This document shows, one piece after another, positions 13,038 through 23,800 of a DNA stretch of 64,000 nucleotides. A program made the position numbers and the translations under genes. Below the pieces are notes generated by a model. It was not told the DNA's origin. It worked only from the letters and a program-made list of their open reading frames with translations, and ran no database searches. Position 1 is the first letter of the stretch. Each line of letters opens with the position of its first letter. Origin of the DNA: Powellomyces hirtus (lineage: Eukaryota > Chytridiomycota > Chytridiomycetes > Spizellomycetales > Powellomycetaceae). The stretch covers positions 682,001 through 746,000 of the forward strand of contig JAHLKG010000013.1 of assembly GCA_025526995.1 (NCBI GenBank). The letters are read 5' to 3'.

Positions 13038-14158
13038 CTACAGTGCCAAAATTCTCGTCTTTGAGCCGGCGTTGCCGAACCCAGATTGAACGTTATTGTT
13101 CAAGACGCAAGCTCGGTTGAGGGAAGACTTGCGGCACGCCAAACTCAATGTGGCATCGGGGATATATAGGTTACCCTCCTTGCCGAGAAGAGGCGTAGTG
13201 ACATCGCCGAAGTAGCTGCCCTCGACGACAACGGTACTGCTGGGCATCAAGTTAAACGCATGTCCATGAACGGATTGCCAGTAGTTGTTGACAGCATGCA
13301 CCTTCTGGGCAGCGTTACTGGCACCAATCTTGGGCCCGCGTCTGCTGATGTGATGCAAATAATTGCCATGGAAAAGATCCAGTCGTCCGTTCCTCCGAAG
13401 ATAATCGTCCAGTAAGGTTGGTTATTGCAGCTCACTGACTATGGAGTCACACCGTCAAACTCATTGTAAGAGATAGTCATTCCTCGGGTGGCAGCTTTAT
13501 CCGTGACGACCAGTTCGCGGCCAATCTTGGAGAACTTGAGGTGGTCAAGCCAGATGAGATCGTTTGGTCCATTAATGTAGATTGCATCTAAAAGAGATAG
13601 ACAATAAGTGAGAGCGAACGCCAATGGATCACACATGAAGAAGCTGGTGTACCTCCTCCCCAGATGTACTGAAGGTTGAGTTTGGTGATGTGAACATTCT
13701 GCACAATGACATTTGATCCGGTGATCCAAAGCCCTTTGCCCCGAATCACAGCTCCAGCGCCGATTCCTCGGATCGACTTGTGGGAATTGACCTCCATTCC
13801 CTTAGTAGCCGCAACATCGTGAGTCCACGGGGATCTTGGGACGCTGCGGCACCATCCAATTCCATTACCGATCGCGTCCTGTCCGCCGTTGTCGGGGCAT
13901 TTGTTCGACGAGGGTCGGCAGCCGAGCTCTTGCTTCCTGCCTTCGGTCCCACTAGTTGTATTCGCCGTCAATGTGGATCACTCTTGGCTGAGAATCCTTG
14001 AGTAGCTCTGCCAGATTTTGCGGAGAAGTTGGGATGATTGGGGCAAGCTCACCACCACCCGTGGTTTGAGCCCCGTATCCTCGAGCAATGCCCGTAAGCT
14101 TTCGCTGAGCGGCAGCGGAGCCAATCAACGGGAATCCGAGGATATTTGCCAAAAGCAT
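13038..14158 (-). pseudogene. Pectin lyase (PL1), broken in three places
   Basis: Secreted pectin lyases cleave methylated homogalacturonan by beta-elimination. The minus strand carries, in order, a short hydrophobic signal-like start (MLLANILGFPLIGSAAAQ), GIARGYGAQTTGGGELAPII, GCRPSSNKCPDNGGQ, AVIRGKGLWITGSNVIVQN, IWGGDAIYINGPNDLIWLDH, IGRELVVTDKAATRG, HHISRRGPKIGA and HAVNNYWQSVHGHAF. These correspond to the PL1 pectin lyase fold, including the Asp of GGDAI, the Arg of KIGRE and the Arg of SRRGPK. One normal intron (about 13590-13652) joins IWGG to DAIYI. Three lesions interrupt the frame: a frameshift near 13960-13972 (after HIDGEYN), an in-frame TAG at 13439-13441 where Tyr is expected (GVTP*SVSCNNQPYW), and a second frameshift near 13396-13404 (after YWTIIFGG). 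No GT-AG intron removes them. Multiple sequencing errors are the alternative, but no neighbouring gene shows any. Confidence 0.8.
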
Positions 14159-15169
14159 GTTTGTTGTCTGATGGTGATTGAGATCGAGGAACATCCGAAC
14201 CGCCAGCTTTCTTTATTCTCCTCGCCGCAACTAGCTGCTTCGCTGACGGGTTTCTGTCATTCCACGCTACAGCCCGGTTGGGGAGAGCTTGTGCCGTAGC
14301 GGATCCTACTCTCTGTTCGGAAGTAGGTATCCACGGCCGGTTGGTTCTGCTTCCTCGCTCATGTCTTCTTCATGACGTTTGTCGTTAATCCCTTGCGTAC
14401 TCTTCGTCGTCAACCAACCGTATCCACGGCCATGGTTCTGCTTCCTCGCTCATGTCCTCTTCATGAGGTTTGTCGTCAATCCCTTTCGTGGAATCCTTTT
14501 GCGGTCAAAGCTGACCAGCGGGAAATTTCACCGACGTAGGATCCGTCAAAGTTTCCAATCTCAACGGACGGCTTCCGAGTTGCTGACGGGCTTCTGCCAT
14601 TCCACGCTTCATCGGACGCGGCTAGATGGGGATGGGCAGAGTTTTGCCCTAGCTGTGGGAGGATTCACCGATGTAAGATCCATAATAGTTTCCAAGGTTC
14701 TTGCCGCCGGATACGGATACGTCGCGTCCAGCTACGCGCTATTACATAACCCGCCGGCAACACCACTGCGGCAACACAACGAGGGATACAGAAGAAACTG
14801 CTCTAGCCGCGACGTAACATACTCACCATGCTCCAGCAAACCCACGCGCATCACATGCTGTCCCAGTGTCCCTGACCAACCCTACGCCCTGACCAACCCT
14901 ACGACGCGGAAATGGGGCCTGGAAGGCTGGAAGTAGGGAATGTTTGTTTAAGCTCTTCTCAGACAGCTTCTCAGAACGATAAATGGCCGTCACATGGAGT
15001 AATTGACACAGGGAGGTAGAAATGCTCACAAAGTTGCCAACACCTTAGGGTTTCTTCACAAACAAATAGAAACTCTTGATCTCTGATTTGATGCCATCAT
15101 TATATTTACGAAGAAAACACAATTCGGCAACATGATCGAACCATCGCTCCAAACAGCCGGATGGCTGCT
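14159..15169. other. Repeat-rich gap without a gene
   Basis: No protein family is recognisable. The stretch contains a direct duplication (14328-14395 and 14421-14485) and a second pair of near-identical 27-base segments (14242-14268 and 14582-14608). It also has a third pair of about 32 bases around 14526-14558 and 14664-14694, and a short doubled CCCTGACCAACCCTACG unit near 14870-14905. It looks like duplicated debris beside the decayed pectin lyase. Confidence 0.6.
14328..14485. repeat. Direct repeat, two 65-68 base copies
   Basis: Copy 1 spans 14328-14395 and copy 2 spans 14421-14485. Both begin TATCCACGGCC, share GGTTCTGCTTCCTCGCTCAT and end TTTGTCGT(T/C)AATCCCTT. They differ by a few substitutions and a 3-base gap. 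Confidence 0.8.
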
Positions 15170-16096
15170 CTAACGGTAACGACGGAGAGAGAGGGTGTTG
15201 CGACGCAACCAGCTCGCGTAGCGACCACCACCTTGCACCTTGTTGTGCAAATGACCCTTGCCAAGACCACGGTTCTTCTTGCCAATGGCGGTAAGACCAC
15301 GGGACTCGCGGTGCTTGTGGACGGGGTTGACGATCCAGTTGATGCGGGGATCACGACGGATGGCCTTGTGCTGGGGGTCAACACAGATGACCTCGAAGAA
15401 CTTGTAGGTAGAGTCCTATGATTATCGCACATGAGATATTCATTCCAATGAGCGAATCGAAAAAGGATAAATACCTGGTTGACCCAGTAAGAGTTCAACA
15501 CGCGCAAGTTGGCGCACTTGCGACCGACACGCTCCTCGGCGGTGGAACGGGCAGCACGCTGGTACTTGAGCTGGCTGATACCCTGGCTGGCAGGCTTACC
15601 GTAAACCTGACCCTTGGGTGCAAGCCTCTTACGGTTTCCACGGCGGACACGGATACGGTAGACAACGTATCCCTGCTTGGCCTTGTATCCCAAACGACGA
15701 GCCTTGTCCGGGCGGGAAGGACGGGATGCACGGTGGATCACGTTCAACTGACGGAACTCCCAGCAGCGGACACGGAGAAGAAATCGCAGAACATCAGACT
15801 GCTTCTTCTTGTAAAGCTCTTCGAGATACTGAGAAAGAGAAGGACAACGTTAGCACTTCCAGGGGGCCATGGCCTTATCAAGGAATCGGACAAAGCGATT
15901 GGTACCTTGTAGGCTGATATCAAAGAAGATCAGCAATGACAAGCGAAGAGGAAAAAAGAGAAACATTAAACTTCAGGCTCCGATAGGTCATCAATCTGAC
16001 CACATCAACACCCTCTAGTGGTGCACCGGTCATCAAAAAGACGGCAGGTGTGTGGCCGATCTATAAAACAGGAGCACTGGACTACTAACCACCCAT
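15170..16096 (-). CDS. 60S ribosomal protein eL15
   Basis: Structural protein of the large ribosomal subunit. Four coding exons give [20 protein letters not shown], then [58 protein letters not shown] and a C-terminus ending TLSLRRYR. The length and sequence are full for the eL15 family. Exon 1 is just ATGGGTG (16090-16096), exon 2 is the 8-base CCTACAAG (15906-15913), exon 3 is 15475-15828 and exon 4 is 15170-15415. All junctions are GT-AG, and the split codons rebuild the invariant MGAYKYLEEL start, which fixes the start codon. Expression is expected to be high and constitutive. The promoter region is shared with the divergent RGP1 gene. Confidence 0.95.
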
Positions 16097-16730
16097 GTTG
16101 AGTTATCTATAGGAAGAAACGGGATCAGTAACACGTTCCAGCTGAATGTCAAATGCGTTGGAGGATGATAATCCTGGGCCCCCCAGCAGATCGGGCCCCC
16201 ACACATGCTAGACCGTCGAAATCCTATCTTGCGCCGTCTATCAACTAATTTATGCGAGGTTCGATTTCATGTCGGAAATGCTGGTTCGAAATCCTACCCA
16301 TCTCCACCCATCCACTGATTCATCCGTTGAGGTATCCATCCATCCATCCATCCATTTGTCTATTCCCCTCTGCCGCTATTTCTTCAATCGACCGTCCATC
16401 GCTTCGTCTTCAACACTCATCTCTCGCTGATAATTACCTTTCCGAGACACAAAGTTCGTGACGTAGGAATTGGCAAGGCGTTGAGAGAGCCAGGCAGTGC
16501 CGATGCACTTTCCATCCCCCGAGCTGCGAGCTCCAAATCACGTGGCCTTCCGGTTACACAAACTTGTGGACTCGCCACGTGACCCGTCAATGACAGTGCC
16601 CAAGACGCGTCTGCCGCTCGTTCTCCAGTAGATGGATAATGCGCTGCCCACGTCTGAGGTCACAAACTACCATATAACCGAGAGATTCGTCTCCCCACAT
16701 CCGACTAATCAGTGGCGCTGGTCTTGCTCG
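16097..16730. promoter_or_regulatory. Shared eL15/RGP1 promoter region
   Basis: This divergent intergenic region separates the eL15 and RGP1 start codons. It holds two CACGTG palindromes (16539-16544 and 16576-16581), 37 bases apart, and a run of (ATCC) repeats near 16330-16352. CACGTG is bound by bHLH proteins such as Cbf1 in fungi, and paired copies in a ribosomal-protein promoter are a reasonable regulatory candidate. Confidence 0.45.
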
Positions 16731-19346
16731 ATGGTTGTCGTACTCACACTCAAGCTTGGCAATCCTCCACGTGGAAGTGACAGTGTTTTCTTTGCCGGTG
16801 AAAAATTTACCTGCCATCTTACTTTTTTGAATTCGATACCATCTACGTATATCACCAAGCAACCCCCAGACTTTGGCCCTAAACCGCCACCTCCCTTCGT
16901 GGGAAAGCCTTCACGCAGAACGTCCCTCCAGACTACTGGTCCCTCGCCAGTACCGCGCTCCCCTCTGGGAGCACTTCCGTCTATTGTGGCGACAACGAGC
17001 GACAAATCTCAAGGGGACCTTGAACTCGAGGAGAGTTTTGAGGAAAAGCTTGATGATGGTCCGACCAAGGGCGGATCTGCGTCGAATTTCAACTTGCTGA
17101 GCCAATCCCCCAGGGATCAACATCCACCCACCCAAGAGAGCCGCGACAGTGTTCCTGATTTGCCTTCTAATTGTCGTGCAAATTCACATTATAATGGTCC
17201 AGCGCCTCCACCAAAAGGCACGGCGATGGAAGGTCTCAGTTTGACCCAATTGTTGCGAAAGTCGCTTTCCCTGTCTTCCTTACGTTCGGTCGTTGGGTCC
17301 ACGCTCAATGTAATTGGAACGTCTCCGGAAGCTATGAGGCCGGAAAGGTTGTCATCAAAAGAGCAGAGTGCGTCAGGACCTGGCTTATGTGCTGGACCGG
17401 AAGTCAGCGGCAAAAGCTCTGTCGCGCAAATCCATGTACCACGCCAGCACACCGCAAAAACCCTCAATTGTGTCCCGGCAGTTGAACCTGAGAATCAAAT
17501 ACCGCAGTCAAATCGTATCTCATTGCACAAAGTCCCTGGGGATCCTGTCCCAACTCCGTTGTCAGCCCATCGAAAGATGGCCTCGAATTTTGGATCCCAA
17601 GACAGTCTCAGCGGTTCAGCCAGCGATCTTCGATTACCACCCACACGGTATTTCCACGATCCAGGCCATACGAACCGAGGATCTGCACCTTCAGCTCACG
17701 CCGTCAAACATGAGACTATTGCTTGGGGTTACGCTCAGATGACTGGAGAGTTTTCTGCGGATTCCACGTTTCTGAAGTCAACTCCGTTCAACCCTTTGAA
17801 ATCAACGGTGATGTACCGCCCAGCGGGAGCGGTCGGTGGAGGCGGAACACTGGGCGTTACAGCAAAGCGAGAGAGCACTGTCGACCGGTCTGCGGGTGAG
17901 CTAATGTCTCGTCGTCATAGATGCGTCCAAAGAGGCTGATCCTTTGGCCCTCCCATTCGCAAGAATCCGAACTCAAAAGTATGCCCGTGTATGGTACACC
18001 ACCGTCCATACTCTTCATCAATATGGCGCTCGCTCCGGGAGAAAGCAAAACATGTGCGCATATGATGTGAGCTACAATGCTCTTCGATTTCGTTCTTCCC
18101 GGAGAATGCTAATGATGACAGCGGCACAGACAAATATGAGATAATGCTTCCCAAAACTCTGCCACCGTCACACAAAGGCAAAATCATCCGCTTCTCTTAC
18201 AAGCTGATCGTGGGTATACAGCGGGGCGGCACATCGCATAAGTCCCAGGTGATCCAATTGCCATTCAGAGTGTTCAGTTTCGTTCAAGGTATGAAAACGT
18301 TAATTCTCTACTGATAATGCCGCTTCTCAAGCTCCCATACTTTCCCCAAGATGATGGTTCTCGTCCTACATACGAGCTCATGAGTCCAGCAGTGTTCACA
18401 AAAGACGAATCGACGATAGCAGAAGAGACCAATTTTTCGTCAGTTCATGCTGGATTCCCTGACGAGTTTGTCACAGGTTGGTGCGAAGCTCAAGCGGAAA
18501 GAAGTCATGAAAGTCTTTCTGACATGCGGATAGGGCCGACAGGAAAGAAAAAGTCAAGAGATGATTACTCAGCGTCTCTCTACGACAGAGAAGAACTGAT
18601 AGATTGTGTAGCGCGGACTATCGCCCGATGTCAGATGTCCCGGAAAGGTAATCAATTCATGCTCGTCGAGTTGATAATCGGGATGATTTGTTCATCATAG
18701 CTTTAGTATCTTATGATATCTGTAAGAATGCCGATCACGTCGCTCAATTGATCTTGCAAAAGAATGTGTACCGACTGGGTGAAACTGTGATGGGTGTTCT
18801 CCACTTCAGCAACAGCACCATACCCTGTTTCCGGGTAGGTTTCAGTATGGAAGCCTAGCTGTTTGTGACCACATCTGACAAACGGTATGCAGATGTCCGC
18901 GTTTCTGGAAAGTCAAGAAGTGGTGGAAGAGGAGTATGCGGTGCGGTCAGCTGAAGAGAGCACCTCTCTTGTTCGCCGAATATACGCCGAGCAGCACAGA
19001 TATACACTCGGAACGCGGCGAATAGGAATAGAGCTGTTCATCCCGCCGACCTCTTCGCCCAACTTCAATACATCAGCAGGTAACTTCACTATCACCTCTT
19101 CATCTATTGTCTATGTGACTTATTCAGACGCGTTCTACAGTATCAGTTCGGTGGTCCCTGCGGGTCGAGTTCATTACTGGAAAGGAAAAGCAATTACATC
19201 TGCAGGCAGCTAATAACTTGGCGTTCGTGCACAAGCATGCTATCCCAACGGCAAAGGTGGAGGCATTTGATTGTGTTATTCCGCTGCAGATTTACGGTTG
19301 CAAAGATGGAAAAAGCAGTCAAACGCAATCTTATGAGATTCTATGA
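16731..19346 (+). CDS. Rgp1, subunit of the Ric1-Rgp1 complex
   Basis: Rgp1 (RGP1/KIAA0258) and Ric1 form the guanine-nucleotide exchange factor for Ypt6/Rab6 at the Golgi. The first exon gives MVVVLTLKLG and SVFFAGEKFTCHLTFLNS, the conserved arrestin-like start of Rgp1. A long Ser/Pro-rich insertion of about 350 residues follows. Later exons give IIRFSYKLIVGIQRGG, VIQLPFRVFSF, KNVYRLGETVMGVLHFSNST and, at the end, TRSTVSVRWSLRVEFITGKE plus VEAFDCVIPLQIYGC, ending at the TGA at 19344-19346. The frame is open upstream to an ATG at 16632, which would add 33 residues. I chose 16731 because family members start a few residues before the VFFAGE motif. The disordered insertion is long for the family. 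Confidence 0.82.
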
Positions 19347-19542
19347 ATTGTACTCGGCGCTCGCAACGTTCTCCCTCCGAGTTTGGTCAGATGGGCGGTG
19401 CACCGTTGAGTCCATGTCGTAGCCCGGAGATGCTGTAAGGTTATAGCACGAATGTTCCGTCGGTGCCCATTCTGTTGGACCATTTTCGGACACTGTGGTT
19501 CTCAGCTCTTCGCCCAATACATTCGGCTCCCATTCAAACACA

Positions 19543-20459
19543 CTATGCTGGCAGTTTGAATTTCTTTCCTTTTAATACCCTGAAGCAAAAGATTAGACGA
19601 CCTGTCTCTTGAGTCATTTTGGACGAACAAGCTAACAAACCTTGTGAAATACACATAGAAGAAATCACAATACAGAGCTGTCTGTACAATGCCTGCTAAC
19701 ACTGGAATCCATTCGACATGGCCCTTTTCCGTAAAGTAGCGATATATCCAGTTAAGAATGTACAAGCCTCGGTATGCTCCCAAGGCAAAGAGGTAATGCG
19801 TCGTAATTGTTTCCGCCTCGCCCGTTCGGGTGAGTTGAAAAAGCTGAGGCAGAATGGCGACTGCTTCCAGGAAGATGGAGAAAGACCAAAATATCTGCAT
19901 GATTTTGATCTTTGGTCATAAGTTTGTATCATCGCGACTGAATTTCCACTGGCAAGACCTCTGTTCGGGCAATATACCTCGATAGGGTCGAATCCTTTTC
20001 CATAGTGGAACAGCAAGCCCAAAAGAGCGGCAGGCGGGATCAGATATTCGATTCGCAGCGTGTCCTGAGTGGGGTCCCAGGTGGCTCGATATCGGATTTT
20101 CATGAGATACAGAATGTAGAAAGTAGATCCGATGAAGACGAGCTTCATGACGGAGTTGTAAAGTGACACATAGTGCGTGAAGAGGTCAAGGTATCGGGTG
20201 CAGAACACCGTTGCATAAAGAACTTGTGTTTTGAATGATATTCCTAGAAATGGCGAGGGAAGTCAATATTCCGGCAACCCGAAGAATACGCCTCATCCTA
20301 TTCGCTGGTCGTTTTTGCAGACATGGGAGATCTACGAATATTTGTTAAACGGATGCCCAAGTACGTACCCGCAGCAGATCGTGTCTTTGTTATCTTCAAC
20401 AGAAGAATGACAATTGATGCCAAGTGCATCAGGTCCGCCACCAGTCTAAAAATATTCAT
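19543..20459 (-). CDS. Erd2/KDEL receptor
   Basis: Seven-transmembrane receptor that retrieves escaped ER lumenal proteins with HDEL/KDEL tails from the Golgi in COPI carriers. The spliced protein starts [20 protein letters not shown] and contains [20 protein letters not shown], the central [38 protein letters not shown] and [20 protein letters not shown]. Its last exon encodes [11 protein letters not shown] before the TAG at 19543-19545. The Arg of CTRYLDL and the lysine-rich cytosolic tail are conserved. Length is about that of yeast and human receptors. The gene is convergent with RGP1; about 200 bases separate their stop codons. Confidence 0.95.
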
Positions 20460-20818
20460 GGCTGCAAATCGATCGTCGTGAAGAGAGTGGAGTTGAAGTT
20501 TGGGAATCAGAACCCATGGAATTCAAAAGTGAGAGTGTACGCTGCGCGTGGGGAGGAAGTGGAGACGTCGGTCGAGACGCGAATGTCACCACTGAGCCTT
20601 AAAGTAGTACCGCCGGACATCTCGCTGCGTTCAGATACGCATGCTTTTCACTGCACCTTTGCCAAAAGATAAATGGGTAGTGAACCTTGAAAACTCAGTG
20701 GTATCGGTAAAAATGAAAGCAGTTTCATGCCACTAGGTATCTGTATGTACAAATATGATTAAAGGCCTAGCCTATGTGGGTATTACTGTGCAAGGGTTTG
20801 AAGAATGTGGCAAGAGGG
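20460..20818. other. Gap between ERD2 and CTC1, nothing recognised
   Basis: Promoter side of ERD2 and 3' side of CTC1. Only short open frames are present and I see no conserved motif. Confidence 0.5.
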
Positions 20819-23800
20819 TCAATTCGCGTTGACAGCACGCGCAGCAAACCACGCAACCAGTCTCGCAGCCTCGTGACGAACGTCGAGGGCCTGCAAATGC
20901 AAGACCTTGAGGTTGAGACGTTGGTGGGCGATGGTAGGCAGCACTTTTCCATCGGTAGTTTTGAACGTGCGTTTGCGAAACTCTTCGGGGACGCTATTGT
21001 TGTTGCTGGTGCTGGTCGTGCGGCGACACCGAATCAAGACCGGATGGCGCAGATCCAGGGCCTTGACGCAGGTTTCCAGAAGGTCCGGGGTCGGCGGCGC
21101 CGGCTGTTGCCGCGGCGGTTCGTAGCACCCTCCTTCTGGGTCCGCGGTCCTCAGAGCGCCGCCGGCCGCACCAGCGGAGTCGTCCGTGAACCACGGCGGA
21201 GTCTGATTGAAGTTCAGGTTCCCAAGTGTGCACACTAGGTTCTTCAAAGCGTCTATTGCGGACGTGCTACATCCGCCAGCAGCCAACATTGCAAACACAG
21301 AGTCCGCATCGTCGAGGTACAAGCTCGCTTCTGCCGTACCATCGTGAGCAAACGCGCGCGCCGACCCCTGCACAACGTGATGAGCCGATGAGCAGGAGTT
21401 TTGGCATTGATTGTTTATCACGCCCTTGCATAGGCAGGCGAGACACTGCGTCCAAAGGGCAATTTCCTGGACGAATGTGATGTTGCATTTGACGGGTAAG
21501 CCGCGATAGTAGTTTTGATGAGAGGTCTTGAGAAACGTTGCCATTTTCACGGGCGCCTGCTGGCTGCTGATTGACGACAAGTAGTCGTGGCTAGAAGTGT
21601 TCGTCGAGATTGCATGCGGATCATGGAAAACCGTGATCGAGCTCTCGGGATAGAATTGCGCATAGATCACTCCACGCTTCGACATCTGGATAGCAAGTCG
21701 TCCGAACCGAACAATGGAGCCTGGGACCAGCCCGGCAGGGTATCCATGCATGCGGATGTCGAGGTACACGTCCATCGTTTCTCGGACACTTTCATGGTCG
21801 CGGTCGCGAAGTCGCAGAAGCAAAATCCGGTCGTTTCTCCCTGTTCCAATGGTGTGGGTGGCAAAGAGAAGTTGAGGAGTCGGTTGTGCAGCTGCAGTCG
21901 TGGCAGTGGCGTCCTGACGATGCAGCAATTGATCAGGTTCAGCATCGCGGAATTCGCGATACTCGAGGACGCCCTCCACGCACGCGAGATAATCTCGAAA
22001 GGTCTCAAAAGAATCGCCCGTGTCCGTATGTCGGCTCACGATGGCGCCGACTGTCCGATAAGTGCGGGAGCCATGGTCCAGCTGCAGTTTGATGCGATCA
22101 ATGTCGGGTTGGGGCAATTGCAAAGAAGCGCGGTGATTCATAGTCGGTGCATCATTGTTATCAGCATCAGCGCCTACGGACTCGAAACCAGTCCGAATGT
22201 TACCAAAAGGTTTGACAGACGTGTGTTCCATGAACTTGAGAAACAAAGTCCGTTCGCTTCCAGCTGGTGCTTGCTCATGGGGCGCTGCAATGGTCACCGC
22301 ATTCCGCAATTCATAGCAATTATCCAGTTCCCACAACACCAAAGATTCCGTTGGGCCGCCATTGCTGTCACACGGCACTTCCATCAACGTAGGGCGGCAC
22401 TCCCATTCGAGTCGATTCCCGTTCAGGACCCACGAAACGCCTTCCAGGATGCGGAATGTGCAAAATTGGTTTAGAGCCGTCAGTTTCGCGGTGCGTGAAC
22501 AGACATGTTGCAGGAGAAACATTCTCTTGCTACCGACAGCAGCATGAATGCTCGGAGGAATTTCGGGCCGTATTGGGAGCGGTATCGGGTCACCCAACAG
22601 GATGGCGTTCCTGGTCGTCCACCGGAGCACGGACTTGGTCATGACATTGTTCGCGACATCAAGGCTAAAATCAATTTTCCCCGCCGCAAGTCGCTCGTGC
22701 ACAACCTCAAACGACTTGAGGGCCAAGAGTCGTCCAAAGTATGTCGAAGGCGAATCCCCAAGAGCGACGTCACTAACGGTATGCATGTAACCAGAACCAT
22801 CACGGAAGTACATGTCATTGGAGTCGCTGACGAGCCATCCAATGAGGACAGCACCATTAATGCTCAGATCGCGTTGAGAGAGCACGCGATGGCTCCAGCT
22901 AGGCGGAACTCTCCCTCGCCTCGCAGGATTACTCGAAGTTTCGGCACCCGCATCTCCGTTTGCTCGTTGAGTCTTTTCGATGCGTCGCACCAGATCTGCT
23001 ATGCAGACAACGTCCGGGACTGGATATCGCCATGTGGCCAACTGGCAACTGGTGTCGTGGTTCAGCAAGATTGCGTGAAGATCCGGATTCAGAGGCGTGT
23101 ATCCAAAGTGGCGAAGCGCCGACGTCACACCTCCAATATCCCAATTCCGAAGAGCTGATATCGCATCGTTATTTCCGCCAGCAGCTTCAACGGCATACGC
23201 TTCGATTCCGTGGAGATACGCACGAAACTTAAACACCACGAGAAGGTCCGGGATATTGACCGCGCGCAGGAGATCCAGTACTTGCTTCCGATCATGATTT
23301 CGACAAAGGTAACAAGGTCCGTTATTCCGGGAGAAGTTGCGGATGCGCAATGTAGAGCGCGGACATGCCACTAAGACCATTTGCCGAGGAGACACTTCCA
23401 CTTCGTCCTCCTGATACCGGCGCGGAATGGCAAAATCATTTGCCAGCAAGTGGACACCGTGAAGCTCGATCTCGGCTCCGATTCGAAGACCGCGGCCCAG
23501 ACCTGGCAAGTAGTGAAACGTGAGGTAAAGGAGGTTGTGGTGGTCGAGCTCGTATATGCCTATCATCATGTCGACCACATTGGTAATACGGCCCGTGTAG
23601 GAGAGGAAGAAGGATGGACGGATTTGCGCTGGGCTGACAGCAGGCGGACTGACGACCGAAGTCTTGTCCTTTGTCTCTGTCTTTATCGGTGCTTCCAAAG
23701 GCGATGTCTCCTGCTCGAAAGTGGGATGTGATTCCGAGGAGGTTCCCGGTGGCCCAATACCCGGCTCGCGCTTCACCGAAGAGGTTTTGTTGCCAAGGGC

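Noticed and set aside
15161..15912. Plus-strand Ala/Val/Thr-rich open frames
   Set aside because: They are the reverse of the eL15 coding exons; the eL15 protein matches the family end to end.
21587..22474. 295-residue plus-strand open frame
   Set aside because: It lies inside CTC1 on the other strand and resembles no family.
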